From Paractinoplanes abujensis (lineage in GTDB: Bacteria > Actinomycetota > Actinomycetes > Mycobacteriales > Micromonosporaceae): DNA of 64,000 nt. A program made the position numbers and the translations under genes. The DNA lies in NCBI RefSeq assembly GCF_014204895.1, contig NZ_JACHMF010000001.1:7874001-7938000 (forward strand). The letters are read 5' to 3'. Shown one piece after another: positions 52,493 to 62,976 of the stretch. A model generated the notes under the pieces. The model searched no databases and was not told the DNA's origin. It was given only the letters and a program-made list of their open reading frames with translations. Position 1 is the stretch's first letter. Each line of letters starts with the position of its first letter.

Positions 52493-54620
52493 TGGGCAGG
52501 GCGACGGTCGGGCGTAGCGGGCGGTAGCGGGCCAGCCAGTCGATCAGGTCGGCCGCCGGCATCGGGCGGGCGTGGAACCAGCCCTGGGCCGCGTGGCAGC
52601 CCGCTTCGGCGAGCAGGCGCCAGGTGCGTTCGTCCTCCACGCCCTCGGCCACGGCGCGCAGGCCCAGCGCCTCGGCCAGGTCGATGACGGAGCGCACTAT
52701 CGCGGCGTCGCCGTGGTCGGTGGCCATGCCCAGCACGAACGAGCGGTCGATCTTCACTTCGGCCAGGGGCAGCCGGCGCAGGTGCTGCAGCGACGAATAC
52801 CCGGTGCCGAAGTCGTCGAGCGAGATCGCGATGCCCATCCGGTCCAGCCGGGTGATCGTGCTCAGCACCCGGTGCGGGTCGGCCATCAACGCGCTCTCGG
52901 TGATCTCCAGCTGGAGCAGGTCGGGCGGGATGTCGTACGTGGTCAGCAGGTCGTCGACCCGGTCGGCGATGTCGCCCGCGTGCAGGTCACGCGCGCTGAC
53001 GTTGACCGCTGCCCGCAGCGGCCGGCCCGCGTCGCGCCACTCGGCCAGCTGGGCCACCACGTCGTGCAGCACCCGCTCCGTGAGCAGCCGCATCACCGGG
53101 GTGGGCTCGGCCACCCGGATCAGGTCCTCCGGGCCGACCAGCCCACGTTCCGGGTGCCGCCAGCGCAGCAGCGCCTCCACGCCGACGACCTCGCCGGTCG
53201 CGATGGCGATCTGCGGCTGGTAGAAGAGCACGATCCCGTCGTCGGGCGAGTCGGAGCGCAGCGCGTGCCGCAGGTCGGCCAGCAGGGTGAGCCGGTCGGG
53301 GGTGTGGTGCGCCGAGTCCGGGCCGTAAATCGCGAACTGGTCGCCGCGCTGCTTGGCGTCGTACATGGCCGCCTCGGCTTCGCGCAGCAGCGTCGCGCTG
53401 TCGCTGCCCGGTTCCCGCTGCAGCGCGATCCCGATCGAGGCGGTCACGTCGACGGGCATGCCGTCCAGCGTGAAGGGCCGGTTGAGCGCCTCGGCCAGGT
53501 GCTCGGCGATGCGGCGTGCGGCCGGTGGACCGTCGACCCGGGTGGCCAGCACCGCGAATTCGTCGCCACCGAGCCGCACCACCAGGTCGTGCGCGGGCAC
53601 CACAGCGGACAGCCGGAGCGCCACCTCGGCCAGGAGCCGGTCACCGACGCTGTGGCCGAGGGCGTCGTTGACCGTTCGGAAGCGGTCGAGGTCGAGCAGC
53701 AGCAGCGCCAGCCGCCGCCCCTTGGACTGTGACAGCACCGCGGCGTGCAGCGCCCGCCGGTTGGGCAGGCCGGTCAGCGCGTCGACCCGGGCGGCCCGCT
53801 CGAACTCGCCGGCCGAACGCACCATCCGGTGCACGGCGTGCAGCGCGAGCAGCACCAGCGGCACGAAGGCCAGCCCGACCTGGGCGGTGGCCAGCACCAC
53901 CGGACCGAGCAGCAGCAGCGCGGCTGTGGCCAGCAACTCCACCCCGAACCGCCGCAGGCGCCGCAGCCGTTGGAGCCGTCCGGGGCGGTCGGCCATCGAG
54001 CGGGCGACGAGCGCGGCCAGCCCGTAGCGGGCGACGATCCACGCGCTGGCCGCGGCCACCGTCAGCAGGGCGTCGCCCCAGTCGGGGCCGGGGCCGATGC
54101 GCAGCGAGACGAGCTGCACGACCAGGCCGGCCGCTCCCAGCGCGACCGCGTGCTGCACGGCCAGGTGCAGGATGCGCCGGGCGGTGTGCCGCAGGCGGAT
54201 GCCGGCCACTGTCACCGAGATCAGCTGGACGGCCAGGGCCGGCCCGTAACCCCAGGCCAGGGCGATGGCGAAGGTGAAGCAGATGGACGGCAGGATCACT
54301 TCGCTGGCGCGGCGGTGGGCCACCACGTACGGCCGGGCGTCGACGATCACGGCCAGGAAGCCCATCAGCCAGTACGCGGCGGGCAGGGCTTCGAAGTGCG
54401 GCCGGTCGAGCGCCCACAGCGCGGTGTCGGCGGCCGCCACGAGCAGCCCGGTGACCACCAGCGAACGCCGCCGCCGGGCCCGGTCCACCGGTGCGTTGCC
54501 GGGGGTGATCGGCCGCCGCCGGCGCACGATGATCGTGTCGCGGTCGACGTCGTCACAGCCTGCGTCGTACGCCTCGTCCTCGTGGACGGCCGCGGGGTCG
54601 CGGGGGCGTGCGGCGTCCAT
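52485..54620 (-). CDS. Membrane GGDEF/EAL bifunctional cyclic-di-GMP protein
   Basis: 711 residues. About eight hydrophobic segments in the first 260 residues form a membrane sensor. The GGDEF domain has intact GGDEF (about 350-354), so diguanylate cyclase activity is possible. The EAL domain has EAL (482-484), DDFGTGYSS and KIDRSF, so phosphodiesterase activity is possible. ATG 54620 has GGAGG four bases upstream. In this ligA-gatC position Streptomyces has a GGDEF/EAL gene (from memory). In actinomycetes c-di-GMP acts through BldD to time sporulation. Confidence 0.92.
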   Translation of the reverse strand: MDAARPRDPAAVHEDEAYDAGCDDVDRDTIIVRRRRPITPGNAPVDRARRRRSLVVTGLLVAAADTALWALDRPHFEALPAAYWLMGFLAVIVDARPYVVAHRRASEVILPSICFTFAIALAWGYGPALAVQLISVTVAGIRLRHTARRILHLAVQHAVALGAAGLVVQLVSLRIGPGPDWGDALLTVAAASAWIVARYGLAALVARSMADRPGRLQRLRRLRRFGVELLATAALLLLGPVVLATAQVGLAFVPLVLLALHAVHRMVRSAGEFERAARVDALTGLPNRRALHAAVLSQSKGRRLALLLLDLDRFRTVNDALGHSVGDRLLAEVALRLSAVVPAHDLVVRLGGDEFAVLATRVDGPPAARRIAEHLAEALNRPFTLDGMPVDVTASIGIALQREPGSDSATLLREAEAAMYDAKQRGDQFAIYGPDSAHHTPDRLTLLADLRHALRSDSPDDGIVLFYQPQIAIATGEVVGVEALLRWRHPERGLVGPEDLIRVAEPTPVMRLLTERVLHDVVAQLAEWRDAGRPLRAAVNVSARDLHAGDIADRVDDLLTTYDIPPDLLQLEITESALMADPHRVLSTITRLDRMGIAISLDDFGTGYSSLQHLRRLPLAEVKIDRSFVLGMATDHGDAAIVRSVIDLAEALGLRAVAEGVEDERTWRLLAEAGCHAAQGWFHARPMPAADLIDWLARYRPLRPTVALPTQ

Positions 54621-54889
54621 GCGACCTCCACCATGGCCTCGATCAACCGATCGTTCCCACGATAGATCCACATGGGCGATTAACCGCTAAACGGCTTTCC
54701 CGTTATCAAATCGGCATGAGCCGCCAAACGCTCATTAACCCTAAATTACCCCTTCTGGGGGACGTGCCTGCCGGCTCACTGAAGGCGTGTCATGCGGGTC
54801 GGGTGGTTGGCCCGTCCCGGGCGCCGGGCGGAACCGGGGGCGAAATAGACTCGTACGGTCAGCGACAGCTTTGAGGAAAGTAGGGCAGG
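54621..54889. other. Intergenic promoter region between GGDEF/EAL and gatC
   Basis: 269 bases. A relatively AT-rich patch (about 54670-54760) contains ATTAACC twice and CTAAATTA, likely the divergent promoters. No palindrome, RNA or reading frame that I can support. Confidence 0.45.
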
Positions 54890-55189
54890 ATGGCCGCCAT
54901 CTCCCGCGAAGAGGTTGCGCACCTCGCGCGCCTGTCGCGGCTCGCCGTGACCGAGGAGGAACTGGATCGGTTCGCGGGGCAGCTCGACGTGATCCTGCAG
55001 TCCGTGGCCCGGATCGGTGACGTGGCCGCCGACGACATCCCGCCCACTTCGCACTCGGTGCCGCTGACCAACGTGTATCGCGACGACGTGCCCGTGCCGA
55101 GCCTGACGCAGGAGGAGGCGCTCTCCGGCGCCCCCGACGCTTACGAGGGCCGGTTCCGGGTGCCCCAGATCCTGGCTGAGGAGGACTGA
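54890..55189 (+). CDS. gatC: Glutamyl-tRNA(Gln) amidotransferase subunit C
   Basis: 99 residues. Begins [21 protein letters not shown] and ends [11 protein letters not shown], the full GatC belt that wraps GatA and GatB. GatCAB converts Glu-tRNA(Gln) or Asp-tRNA(Asn) to the amidated form. AGGAAAGTAGGGCAGG precedes the ATG. gatA follows after five bases. Confidence 0.95.
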   Translation: MAAISREEVAHLARLSRLAVTEEELDRFAGQLDVILQSVARIGDVAADDIPPTSHSVPLTNVYRDDVPVPSLTQEEALSGAPDAYEGRFRVPQILAEED

Positions 55190-55194
55190 CCGCC

Positions 55195-56670
55195 GTGTCT
55201 GACCTGACCAAGATGTCGGCGGCCCAGCTCGCCAAGGCGATCGCGGCCAAGGAGGCCTCGGCCGTCGAGGTCGCCACCGCCCACCTCGACCGCATCGACG
55301 CCGTCGACGAGCGGGTGCACGCCTTCCTCCACGTCGACCGCGAGGGCGCGCTGGCCGCCGCGGCCGACGTCGACGCCGGCAAGAGGACGGGCCCGCTGGC
55401 CGGTGTGCCGGTGGCCGTCAAGGACGTCATCGCCACCAAGGGCGTGCCCACCACGGCCGCTTCCAAGATCCTTGAGGGCTGGCGCCCGCCGTACGACGCG
55501 ACGATCGTCGAGCGGCTGCGGGCGGCCGGCACGGTGATGCTCGGCAAGACCAACATGGACGAGTTCGCGATGGGCTCCTCCACCGAGTACTCGGCGTACG
55601 GGCCCACCAACAACCCGTGGGACCTGGGCCGCATCCCGGGCGGCTCGGGTGGCGGCAGCGCCGCGGCCGTCGCGGCGTACGAGGCGCCCTTGGCCATCGG
55701 CACCGACACGGGCGGCTCGATCCGGCAGCCCGGCGCGGTCACCGGCACGGTCGGCGCCAAGCCGACGTACGGCGGCACTTCCCGCTACGGGCTCATCGCG
55801 TTCTCGAGCTCGCTCGACACCCCGGGCCCTTGCGCCCGTACGGTTGAGGACGCGGCGCTGCTGCACTCGGTGATCGCCGGCCACGACGTGCGCGACTCCA
55901 CCTCGATCCCGCAGCCCGTGCCCGACGTGGTCGGTGCGGCCCGCCGGGGTGCCGGGGGCGACCTGAGCGGCGTCAAGCTGGGCGTCGTCAAGGAGTTCGC
56001 CGGCGACGGCTCCGAGCCGGGGGTGCTCAGCGCGTTCCACGAGTCGCTGGAGGCGCTGGTCAAGCTGGGCGCCGAGGTCGTCGAGGTCTCCTGCCCCCAC
56101 TTCCAGTACGCGTTGCCGGCCTACTACCTGATCGCCCCCAGTGAGGCCTCGTCCAACCTGGCCCGCTTCGACGGCGTGCGCTACGGCCTGCGTACGGGTG
56201 ATGACGGCAGCCGCTCGCTGGAGGAGGTCATGTCGCTGACCCGGGACGCCGGTTTCGGCCCCGAGGTGAAGCGGCGCATCATCCTGGGGACGTACGCGTT
56301 GTCCAGCGGCTACTACGACGCCTACTACGGCCAGGCGCAGAAGGTCCGCACGCTGATCACGCGGGACTTCGAGGCGGCCTGGAAGAGCGTCGACGTGCTG
56401 GTCTCGCCGACCACCCCGTTCGTGGCGTTCCCGTTCGGCTCGCGCACGAGCGACCCGTACCAGATGTATCTGGCCGACCTTTTCACGATCCCCACCAACC
56501 TGTACGGCGGCCCGGCCATCTCGGTGCCGTGCGGGCTGTCCGAGGGTCTGCCGGTCGGTTTCCAGGTGATGGCCCCGACGATGGCCGACGACCGCATGTA
56601 CCGGGTCGCCGCCGCCCTCGAGTCCGCCGTCGGCACGCTGACCCCACCCACGCTGGAGGCGACCGCATGA
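55195..56670 (+). CDS. gatA: Glutamyl-tRNA(Gln) amidotransferase subunit A
   Basis: 491 residues. Amidase-signature glutaminase with the Ser-cisSer-Lys triad visible as K76 (VAVKDVI), S151 (GGSGGGS) and S175 (DTGGSIRQ). It generates ammonia from glutamine for GatB. GTG start. Stop overlaps gatB start (ATGA). Confidence 0.96.
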   Translation: MSDLTKMSAAQLAKAIAAKEASAVEVATAHLDRIDAVDERVHAFLHVDREGALAAAADVDAGKRTGPLAGVPVAVKDVIATKGVPTTAASKILEGWRPPYDATIVERLRAAGTVMLGKTNMDEFAMGSSTEYSAYGPTNNPWDLGRIPGGSGGGSAAAVAAYEAPLAIGTDTGGSIRQPGAVTGTVGAKPTYGGTSRYGLIAFSSSLDTPGPCARTVEDAALLHSVIAGHDVRDSTSIPQPVPDVVGAARRGAGGDLSGVKLGVVKEFAGDGSEPGVLSAFHESLEALVKLGAEVVEVSCPHFQYALPAYYLIAPSEASSNLARFDGVRYGLRTGDDGSRSLEEVMSLTRDAGFGPEVKRRIILGTYALSSGYYDAYYGQAQKVRTLITRDFEAAWKSVDVLVSPTTPFVAFPFGSRTSDPYQMYLADLFTIPTNLYGGPAISVPCGLSEGLPVGFQVMAPTMADDRMYRVAAALESAVGTLTPPTLEATA

Positions 56671-58166
56671 CCACCACCGCGCTGCCCACCTACGAGGACG
56701 CCGTCTCGCGTTACGAGCCGGTCATCGGGCTCGAGACCCACGTCGAGCTGGGCACGGCCACCAAGATGTTCTGCGGCTGCCGCACTGATTTCGGCGCCGA
56801 GCCGAACACGCAGGTGTGCCCGGTCTGTCTGGGTCTGCCGGGGGCGCTGCCGGTGGCCAACCGCGCGGGCATCGAGGCCACCATCCGCATCGGTCTCGCG
56901 CTCAACTGCGACATCGCCGAGTGGTGCCGCATGGCGCGGAAGAACTACTTCTATCCCGACATGCCGAAGAACTTCCAGACCTCGCAGTACGACGAGCCCC
57001 TGTGCGTCGACGGTTACGTCGACGTCGAGGTCGACGGCAAGCAGTACCGGATCGGCATCGAGCGGGTGCACCTCGAGGAGGACACCGGCAAGTCGCTACA
57101 CGTCGGCGGGGCCACGGGCCGCATCCACGGCGCCACCGAGTCGCTGGTCGACTACAACCGGGCCGGCATCCCGCTGGTCGAGATCGTGACCAAGCCGGTG
57201 CCGGGTCTGGGCGCGCTGGCCCCTGAGGTCGCGAAGGCCTACGTCGCCGAGCTGCGCGACATCATCCGCTCGCTCGGCGTCTCCGACGTGCGCATGGAGC
57301 AGGGCTCGCTGCGGTGCGACGTCAACACCTCGCTCAACAAGCCCGGCGAGGAGTGGGGCACCCGCACGGAGACCAAGAACGTGAACTCGCTGCGGTCGGT
57401 CGAGCGCGCGGTCCGGTCCGAGATCATCCGCCAGTCGGGCCTGCTCGACGAGGGCACCCGGATCTTCCAGGAGACCCGCCACTTCCAGGAGACGACCGGC
57501 GACACCCGGCCCGGCCGCTCCAAGGAGACCGCGACCGACTACCGCTACTTCCCCGAGCCCGACCTGGTGCCGATCGCGCCCGACAAGGCGTGGGTGGCCG
57601 AGCTCAAGGCCGCCCTGCCCGAGCGGCCGAGCAGCAAGCGGGCCCGGCTGCGCGAGGAGTGGGGGATCAGCGCGACCGACATGGAGTCGGTGGCCAACGC
57701 GGGCGCGGTCGAGCTGATCGAGGAGACCATCGCGGCCGGGGCCTCGCCCGCGGGCGCGCGCAAGTGGTGGATGGGCGAGCTGGCCCGCCGGGCCAACGAG
57801 ACCGGCGTCGAGCTGGCCGCGGTCGGTGCCACGCCGGCCCAGGTGGCCGCCCTGCAGAAGCTGGTCGACGAGGGCAAGCTGAACGACAAGCTGGCCCGCC
57901 AGGTGCTCGAGGGCGTCGTGGCCGGCGAGGGTGACCCAGCTGCCGTGATGAACGCCCGGGGCCTCGGGGTTGTCTCCGACACGGGCGCGCTGACCAAGGC
58001 CGTCGACGACGCGATCGCCGCCAACCCCGACATCGCGGCCAAGGTGCGTGACGGCAAGGTGGCGGCGGCGGGCGCGCTGGTCGGCGCGGTCATGAAGACC
58101 ACCCGCGGCCAGGCCGACGCCAAGACCGTGCGCGACCTGATCCTGGAGCGCCTGGGCGCGAGCTAA
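56667..58166 (+). CDS. gatB: Glutamyl-tRNA(Gln) amidotransferase subunit B
   Basis: 499 residues from the ATG inside the gatA stop. N-terminal cradle domain with [13 protein letters not shown] metal-site cysteines ([19 protein letters not shown]), and the C-terminal tail domain (YqeY-like). It phosphorylates and amidates the misacylated tRNA. Its last four bases overlap the convergent phosphoesterase gene. Confidence 0.96.
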   Translation: MTTTALPTYEDAVSRYEPVIGLETHVELGTATKMFCGCRTDFGAEPNTQVCPVCLGLPGALPVANRAGIEATIRIGLALNCDIAEWCRMARKNYFYPDMPKNFQTSQYDEPLCVDGYVDVEVDGKQYRIGIERVHLEEDTGKSLHVGGATGRIHGATESLVDYNRAGIPLVEIVTKPVPGLGALAPEVAKAYVAELRDIIRSLGVSDVRMEQGSLRCDVNTSLNKPGEEWGTRTETKNVNSLRSVERAVRSEIIRQSGLLDEGTRIFQETRHFQETTGDTRPGRSKETATDYRYFPEPDLVPIAPDKAWVAELKAALPERPSSKRARLREEWGISATDMESVANAGAVELIEETIAAGASPAGARKWWMGELARRANETGVELAAVGATPAQVAALQKLVDEGKLNDKLARQVLEGVVAGEGDPAAVMNARGLGVVSDTGALTKAVDDAIAANPDIAAKVRDGKVAAAGALVGAVMKTTRGQADAKTVRDLILERLGAS

Positions 58167-59752
58167 GGGGTCGGCGACAGCGACGGCGCGGGCGCCTCCT
58201 CGGGGTCCGCGCCGATCACGTTGCGCTGCATCTCCACGTTGGACTGGCCGGTGCCGCCCAGCCTGATGTCGTCGTAGGCCTTGAGCTGCCGGTTCTCGTC
58301 GAAGTAGAGCACCGACAGGCTCAGCGGCGTCGGCTCCTCCTTCTCGAGCCCGCGCAGCCCGGCTCCGCCCGTCGAACCTTCGATCATGAGCCGGGTGGCC
58401 AGTGGGGCCCCGTCGGTCCCGGAGGCCGCGGGGGCGGGCGACGCCGACGGTTCCGGTGCGGGGGCGGGCAGCAGCTCGACCGAACGCTGATGCCGGTGAC
58501 CGGAGAGCACGAGCGGCACCACACCGGAGAGCGGCGGCGCCATCGCCGGGTCGTGCACGAGCGCGATGTCGACCGGCTTGTCCGACGCCCGGATCGTGTC
58601 GGCCAGTTGCGAGCCGGCCCGCAGCAGCGGCGACTGCGCCGGGTCGTCGGCGTCCCCGGCGGGCGGGGTCTCGCTCTTGTCCGGCGTGAACTCGGGGTCC
58701 CCGATGCCGCCGATGGTCAGGCCGGCCACCGTGGTGATCTTGTTGTCGAGCACTGTCGCGTTGCGCTGGCGGGCCACGGCGGCCTGGATCGACGCGGAGT
58801 CGTGGTTGCCGCGGACCCAGATGTACGGCACGCCGACCGAAGGGATCGAGGACGCGTACCCGGTCTCGGCCGTGCTGCCCCAGTCGACCAGGTCGCCGGT
58901 GTCGATCACGGCGTCGATGTCGAAGGTCTGCACCACCGTCCGGATCAGCCCGTACGCCTGGGGGCTGAGGTGCAGGTCGGAGACGTGCAGGAGGCGGGTC
59001 GTGTTTTCCGCGGGCTCGTAGACCGGCAGCGACGACACGGTCGTGTAGAGCCGGCTCACGTTGCTGACGATCTGGTTGAGCTGGTCGGCGTACCTGCCGT
59101 AGTTGTCGGCGATCCGCCGCGCGTCACCGACGACGGCGGGCGCGTTGACCAGCAACCCCTCGTAGCGCGGCTCGGCGATCGAGTCGGGCCGCAGGGTGGT
59201 CGCGGCCAGGCCCAGGCTGCCCCCGGTGACGAGCAGGGCGGTCACTCCCGAGGCGGCGACTCGGCGGACGTTGCGGAAGATCAGTGCGCTCAGCACCAGG
59301 GCGCTGAGCACGGCGATGCCCAGCGTCCGCACGCCCAGGCGGATCACACCGTCGCGCACGTCGGTGACGGCGTTCTCACCGGCCCGGCTGATCGTGGCCG
59401 GGTCGTCGATCAGGGCCTCCGTACGGCTCTGGTCGAGCGCGGCCAGGTTGACCTTGAGGTGGATCGGGCCGTCGTGGCTGTCCAGGTGCAGCGAACCGAG
59501 CGGGGGCAGGTCGACCTCGGTGCCGCCCAGGATCGACGGGTTGATCGACATCTCGGCGCGGAACGGCCCGACGTTGACGTTGGCGTGGGCGAACAGCATC
59601 GTGCCGATGACCGCGCCGCCCACGCTGATCACGGCGATCATGGCCGCCATCCGCACCCGTCTGGTCCACGGGTTGCGCCTGAGCCTTCCCACCACGTACG
59701 GGAATCGGCGGACCGCAGAGAGGAAGCGCCGGGGCCGAGTCTGCTCGATCAT
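58163..59752 (-). CDS. Membrane-anchored metallophosphoesterase
   Basis: 529 residues. N-terminal transmembrane helix ([21 protein letters not shown]), an extracytoplasmic segment, two more hydrophobic stretches ([32 protein letters not shown]), then a calcineurin-like domain with [21 protein letters not shown] and SGHRHQ metal motifs. The long Pro/Ala insertion before the last strands is unconserved-looking. ATG 59752 is chosen (AGGTGAG seven bases upstream); ATG 59812 is possible. Substrate unknown (YkuE-like, possibly a lipid or nucleotide). Confidence 0.85.
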   Translation of the reverse strand: MIEQTRPRRFLSAVRRFPYVVGRLRRNPWTRRVRMAAMIAVISVGGAVIGTMLFAHANVNVGPFRAEMSINPSILGGTEVDLPPLGSLHLDSHDGPIHLKVNLAALDQSRTEALIDDPATISRAGENAVTDVRDGVIRLGVRTLGIAVLSALVLSALIFRNVRRVAASGVTALLVTGGSLGLAATTLRPDSIAEPRYEGLLVNAPAVVGDARRIADNYGRYADQLNQIVSNVSRLYTTVSSLPVYEPAENTTRLLHVSDLHLSPQAYGLIRTVVQTFDIDAVIDTGDLVDWGSTAETGYASSIPSVGVPYIWVRGNHDSASIQAAVARQRNATVLDNKITTVAGLTIGGIGDPEFTPDKSETPPAGDADDPAQSPLLRAGSQLADTIRASDKPVDIALVHDPAMAPPLSGVVPLVLSGHRHQRSVELLPAPAPEPSASPAPAASGTDGAPLATRLMIEGSTGGAGLRGLEKEEPTPLSLSVLYFDENRQLKAYDDIRLGGTGQSNVEMQRNVIGADPEEAPAPSLSPTP

Positions 59753-59814
59753 CGTCGGCTCACCTGCCCCGCCCTTCCGCCAGTCAAACCGTTGTCCCCA
59801 CCACCGTGGCATGG

Positions 59815-60990
59815 TCAGCTGCGACCGGCGCCGCCGTCCGAGAAGACCAGCCGGATGATCCGGTCGTCGTCGGGGGCCGGGGTGCCCGCCTCCTCCTGGT
59901 TCGACGTGCCGATCCAGAGCGAGCCGTCGGGCGCGGCGATCATGCTGCGCAGCCGGCCGTACTCGCCGACGAGCGCCTCCTGCGGCGTGCCCAGGACGGT
60001 GCCGTTCTGGGTCACGTTGAGCAGGTAGGCGCGCTTGCCGTCCAGGCACGCGGCGGCGACCATCTGCTCCAGCACGGCGACGCCGGAGCAGTTCGAGTCC
60101 TTGACCGGCCAGCTGAACATCGGGTTGGTCAGCTTCGTGTCGCTGCCGGGGCCGTCGGCCTTGGGCCAGCCGTAGTTCTTGCCCTTGACGATCACGTTGA
60201 GCTCGCCCGACTTCTTCTGCCCGCTCTCACTCGCGTACAGGCGCTTGGTCTTGTCCCAGGCCAGACCCTGCACATTGTGATGACCCGAGCTCCAGACCAG
60301 GCTGTCCTTGACCGGGTTGCCCGCGGCGGGCTTGCCGGCAGTGGTCATCCGCAGGATCTTGCCGCCGAGGCTCTTCGGATTCTGCGCCTGGGCGCCGGTC
60401 GGGGTGCCGTCGCCGGTGCCCGCGTAGAGCTGGCCGTCGGGACCGAAGGCGAGCGCGCCGCCGTTGACGGCGTCCGAGCGGGGGATGCCGGTCAGGATGG
60501 GCTGCAGCTTCTGGCCGAGCACCAGCTTGCCGACCCGGTTGTCCTTGGCGGTGGAGTAGTAGACGAACACCGTCTTGTCGGTCTCGTACTTGGGCGAGAC
60601 CGCGATGCCGAGCAGACCGCCGTCGTCGGAGGCGCGCACCTCGGCCAGCCGCTGCGCCTCGGTGACGGCCAGGCCCTCGGCGTCGGACTCGGGGCCGACC
60701 TTGAGGATGCGCGCGGTGTCGCGCTCGGTCACCAGCGCCGACCCGTCGGGCAGGAAGGCCATGCCCCATGGCACGTCGAGACCCTTGGCGAGCACCGTGA
60801 CCGCGACCTCCTGGCTGCCGCCGCTCGGGTCCTGCGCCTCGTCGGAGGCATCGGCCGACGGCTTCGGCAGGTTGGGCGGCGCGCCCTGCTGGTCCGGATC
60901 GGGCGGCCCGAAGCTGCAGGCCGAGGCGAGGCCCAGCACGGCGGCGAGCGTCACCGAGACGGCGCGGGCCCGGCGGGAACGCACGATCAC
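59815..60990 (-). CDS. Lipoprotein PQQ-dependent sugar-dehydrogenase-like beta-propeller
   Basis: 391 residues. Signal peptide with a lipobox-like end (LASAC), an Asp/Pro/Ser linker, then a glucose/sorbosone-dehydrogenase propeller: DVPWGMAFLPDG, GGLLGIAVSP, NGGALAFGPDG, GTGDG and SSGHHNVQGLAWD. The GTG at 60990 has GAGGAGG four bases upstream. Extracytoplasmic. Whether it binds PQQ is not certain; many actinobacterial members are uncharacterised. Confidence 0.88.
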   Translation of the reverse strand: MIVRSRRARAVSVTLAAVLGLASACSFGPPDPDQQGAPPNLPKPSADASDEAQDPSGGSQEVAVTVLAKGLDVPWGMAFLPDGSALVTERDTARILKVGPESDAEGLAVTEAQRLAEVRASDDGGLLGIAVSPKYETDKTVFVYYSTAKDNRVGKLVLGQKLQPILTGIPRSDAVNGGALAFGPDGQLYAGTGDGTPTGAQAQNPKSLGGKILRMTTAGKPAAGNPVKDSLVWSSGHHNVQGLAWDKTKRLYASESGQKKSGELNVIVKGKNYGWPKADGPGSDTKLTNPMFSWPVKDSNCSGVAVLEQMVAAACLDGKRAYLLNVTQNGTVLGTPQEALVGEYGRLRSMIAAPDGSLWIGTSNQEEAGTPAPDDDRIIRLVFSDGGAGRS

Positions 60991-61031
60991 TCGACCTCCT
61001 CGAGGTTGCGACGCACCCCAGGGTAGCGAGG

Positions 61032-61418
61032 TCAACTGGGAGGCTGGTCGGAGTGGCCGATCTGCTGGCCGCCGGCGGCCAGAACGCGGGGCAGGTTGTC
61101 GGAGGTGACGCCGGTCAGCCGGATCACGTTGCCGTTGTCGAGCAGCGCGGAGATCTGCCCGCCGGCGTCGGGGGCGAGCTCACTGACCCGCTGCCACGGC
61201 ACTCGGGTGCTGCCGACCAGGGCGCGCACCCGCAGCTCGTCGGCGTAGACGTCGGTGCCGGCCCGCCAGGCCCACACGAAGACGACGACCGGGATCAGCA
61301 GAACCGGAGTGAGCTGCCACATCGCGCCGGCCAGGGGCACGGCGCAGACGAACGCGATCACCGCGGCGACCATCAGGGCGCCGGTCTTGCGGACGCGCAG
61401 CAGGGGCTTGGACCTCAC
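61032..61418 (-). CDS. PH-domain (bPH6-type) membrane protein
   Basis: 128 residues from a GTG at 61418. Two transmembrane helices (ALMVAAVIAFVCAVPLAGAM; TPVLLIPVVVFVWAW) are followed by a small bacterial PH domain (YADELRVRALVGSTRVPWQRV; LLDNGNVIRLTGV). This architecture is widespread in actinobacteria with unknown function. It is 41 bases upstream of the sugar-dehydrogenase-like gene. Confidence 0.82.
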   Translation of the reverse strand: MRSKPLLRVRKTGALMVAAVIAFVCAVPLAGAMWQLTPVLLIPVVVFVWAWRAGTDVYADELRVRALVGSTRVPWQRVSELAPDAGGQISALLDNGNVIRLTGVTSDNLPRVLAAGGQQIGHSDQPPS

Positions 61419-61482
61419 CGGTTCATCTTCCCACCCACTCTGTGCGGTGCTTCTGCCGGTCCCGGCGCGCATACTCGGCCGC

Positions 61483-62568
61483 ATGACTGTCCTGCTCGCC
61501 ATCGGCACACAGAAAGGCCTGTTCCTGGCCACGAGCGACACCGAACGCCGGACCTGGCAGGTCGGCCCGGCACACTTTCCCGGTACGGCGATCTACACGG
61601 TCGGCGTGGACCTACGCGGCCCGCGGCCCCGCTTGCTGGCGGCCGTGGACAATTCGCATTTCGGGCCGAGCGTGGCCGTCAGCGACGACCTCGGCGCGAC
61701 CTGGCACGAACCCGACGCCGCCCCGATCGCCTTCCCGGCCGAGGCGGGCGTCGCGGTCGAGCGGGTCTGGCAGATCGTGCCCGGGCACCCCGACGAGCCC
61801 GGCGTGGTCTACGCGGGCTCACAGCCTTCCGCGTTGTTCCGCTCGACCGACGGCGGGGAGTCGTTCGAGCTGGTCCGTGGTTTGTGGGACCACCCGCACC
61901 GGCCGCAGTGGGGTGCCGGTTTCGGCGGCCAGGCGATCCATACGATCCTGCCCCACCCCGGCGACCCGGCCCGGCTGCTCGTGGCCATGTCGACCGGCGG
62001 GGTCTACCGCTCCGGCGACGGGGGCGCGAGCTGGGCCCCGGCCAACCGGGGGATCAAGGCGTATTTCTTCCCCGACCCGTGGCCCGAGTTCGGCCAGTGC
62101 GTGCACCGGGTGGCCCGCGACGCCGGCGACCCCGAGTGCCTGTACGCCCAGAACCACCACGGCGTCTACCGCTCGGCCGACGGCGGCGACAGCTGGCAGT
62201 CGATCGCGGACACGCTGCCCTCGGACTTCGGTTTCCCGATGGTCGCCCACCCACGCCGGGCCGGCACGATCTGGAACTTCCCGCTCACCGCGGACGGCGA
62301 ACGTCACCCCACCGAACTGCGCTGCCGGGTCTACCGGTCGACCGACGCGGGCCGGACGTGGGAGCCGCAGCAGCGCGGTCTGCCCACGGGGCCCTACTAC
62401 CCGGTCGTGCTGCGCGACGCCATGTGCACCGACGAGCACGACCCGGTGGGTGTCTACTTCGGCACGAGGTGCGGCGAGGTGTTCGCCACCAACGACGAGG
62501 GCGAGAGCTGGTCGACCGTGGTGTCGCATCTGCCCGACGTGCTCAGCGTGCGGGCGGTGACCGTCTGA
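61483..62568 (+). CDS. Asp-box (BNR/sialidase-like) beta-propeller protein
   Basis: 361 residues with no signal peptide, so cytosolic. At least five Asp-box motifs are visible (RSTDGGESF, RSGDGGASW, RSADGGDSW, RSTDAGRTW, TNDEGESW), the pattern of sialidase or VPS10-type propellers. The sialidase Arg triad is not obvious, so glycosidase activity is doubtful. The stop overlaps the MoaD/ThiS-like gene start (TGATG), linking the two functionally. Confidence 0.82.
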   Translation: MTVLLAIGTQKGLFLATSDTERRTWQVGPAHFPGTAIYTVGVDLRGPRPRLLAAVDNSHFGPSVAVSDDLGATWHEPDAAPIAFPAEAGVAVERVWQIVPGHPDEPGVVYAGSQPSALFRSTDGGESFELVRGLWDHPHRPQWGAGFGGQAIHTILPHPGDPARLLVAMSTGGVYRSGDGGASWAPANRGIKAYFFPDPWPEFGQCVHRVARDAGDPECLYAQNHHGVYRSADGGDSWQSIADTLPSDFGFPMVAHPRRAGTIWNFPLTADGERHPTELRCRVYRSTDAGRTWEPQQRGLPTGPYYPVVLRDAMCTDEHDPVGVYFGTRCGEVFATNDEGESWSTVVSHLPDVLSVRAVTV

Positions 62569-62855
62569 TGCCGGTGCTGCTGGTGCCGGGCGTGCTGCGG
62601 GCCGAGGCGGGCGGTGAGTCGCGGCTCGAGATCGCCGCCGCCGGCACTCTGGGTGCGGTGCTGGCCGAGGTCGGCGAGCGGTGGCCCCGGCTGGCCCGGC
62701 GCATCCGTGACGAGCAGGGTGCCGTACGGCGTTACGTCAACGTCTATGTGGACGGCGAGGACGCGCGGCGCGCGGCCGGTCTGGCCACCCCGGTCGGCCC
62801 GGGCTCGGAGATCCAGGTGTTGCCGTCGGTGGCCGGCGGCTCCGTTTGTCCATAG
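62568..62855 (+). CDS. MoaD/ThiS-like ubiquitin-fold protein with residues after the GG
   Basis: 95 residues. Beta-grasp pattern with VLAEVGERWPRLARRIRDE, YVNVYVDGED and the C-terminal EIQVLPSVAGG. MoaD/ThiS proteins end in GG so the terminus can be adenylated and thiolated; here SVCP follows the GG. A protease would have to trim it, as JAMM-type enzymes do for some sulfur carriers (from memory, QbsE). Start ATG overlaps the previous stop. A sulfur-carrier role is inferred. Confidence 0.78.
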   Translation: MPVLLVPGVLRAEAGGESRLEIAAAGTLGAVLAEVGERWPRLARRIRDEQGAVRRYVNVYVDGEDARRAAGLATPVGPGSEIQVLPSVAGGSVCP

Positions 62856-62976
62856 CCGACGATCTGGAAGTGCGGAGGAGCAACACGCGGCCGTAACCTG
62901 TTCGAGGGACGTTCGTTGTCCGGTGCAGCTCCCTCTGTCCCCCTGTTCGGCCAAGAATTGCAGAGGATCCGTCGAC

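Noticed and set aside
61483..62568. Calling the Asp-box protein a sialidase
   Set aside because: Asp boxes alone define the fold; there is no signal peptide and no clear catalytic Arg triad or Tyr/Glu pair.
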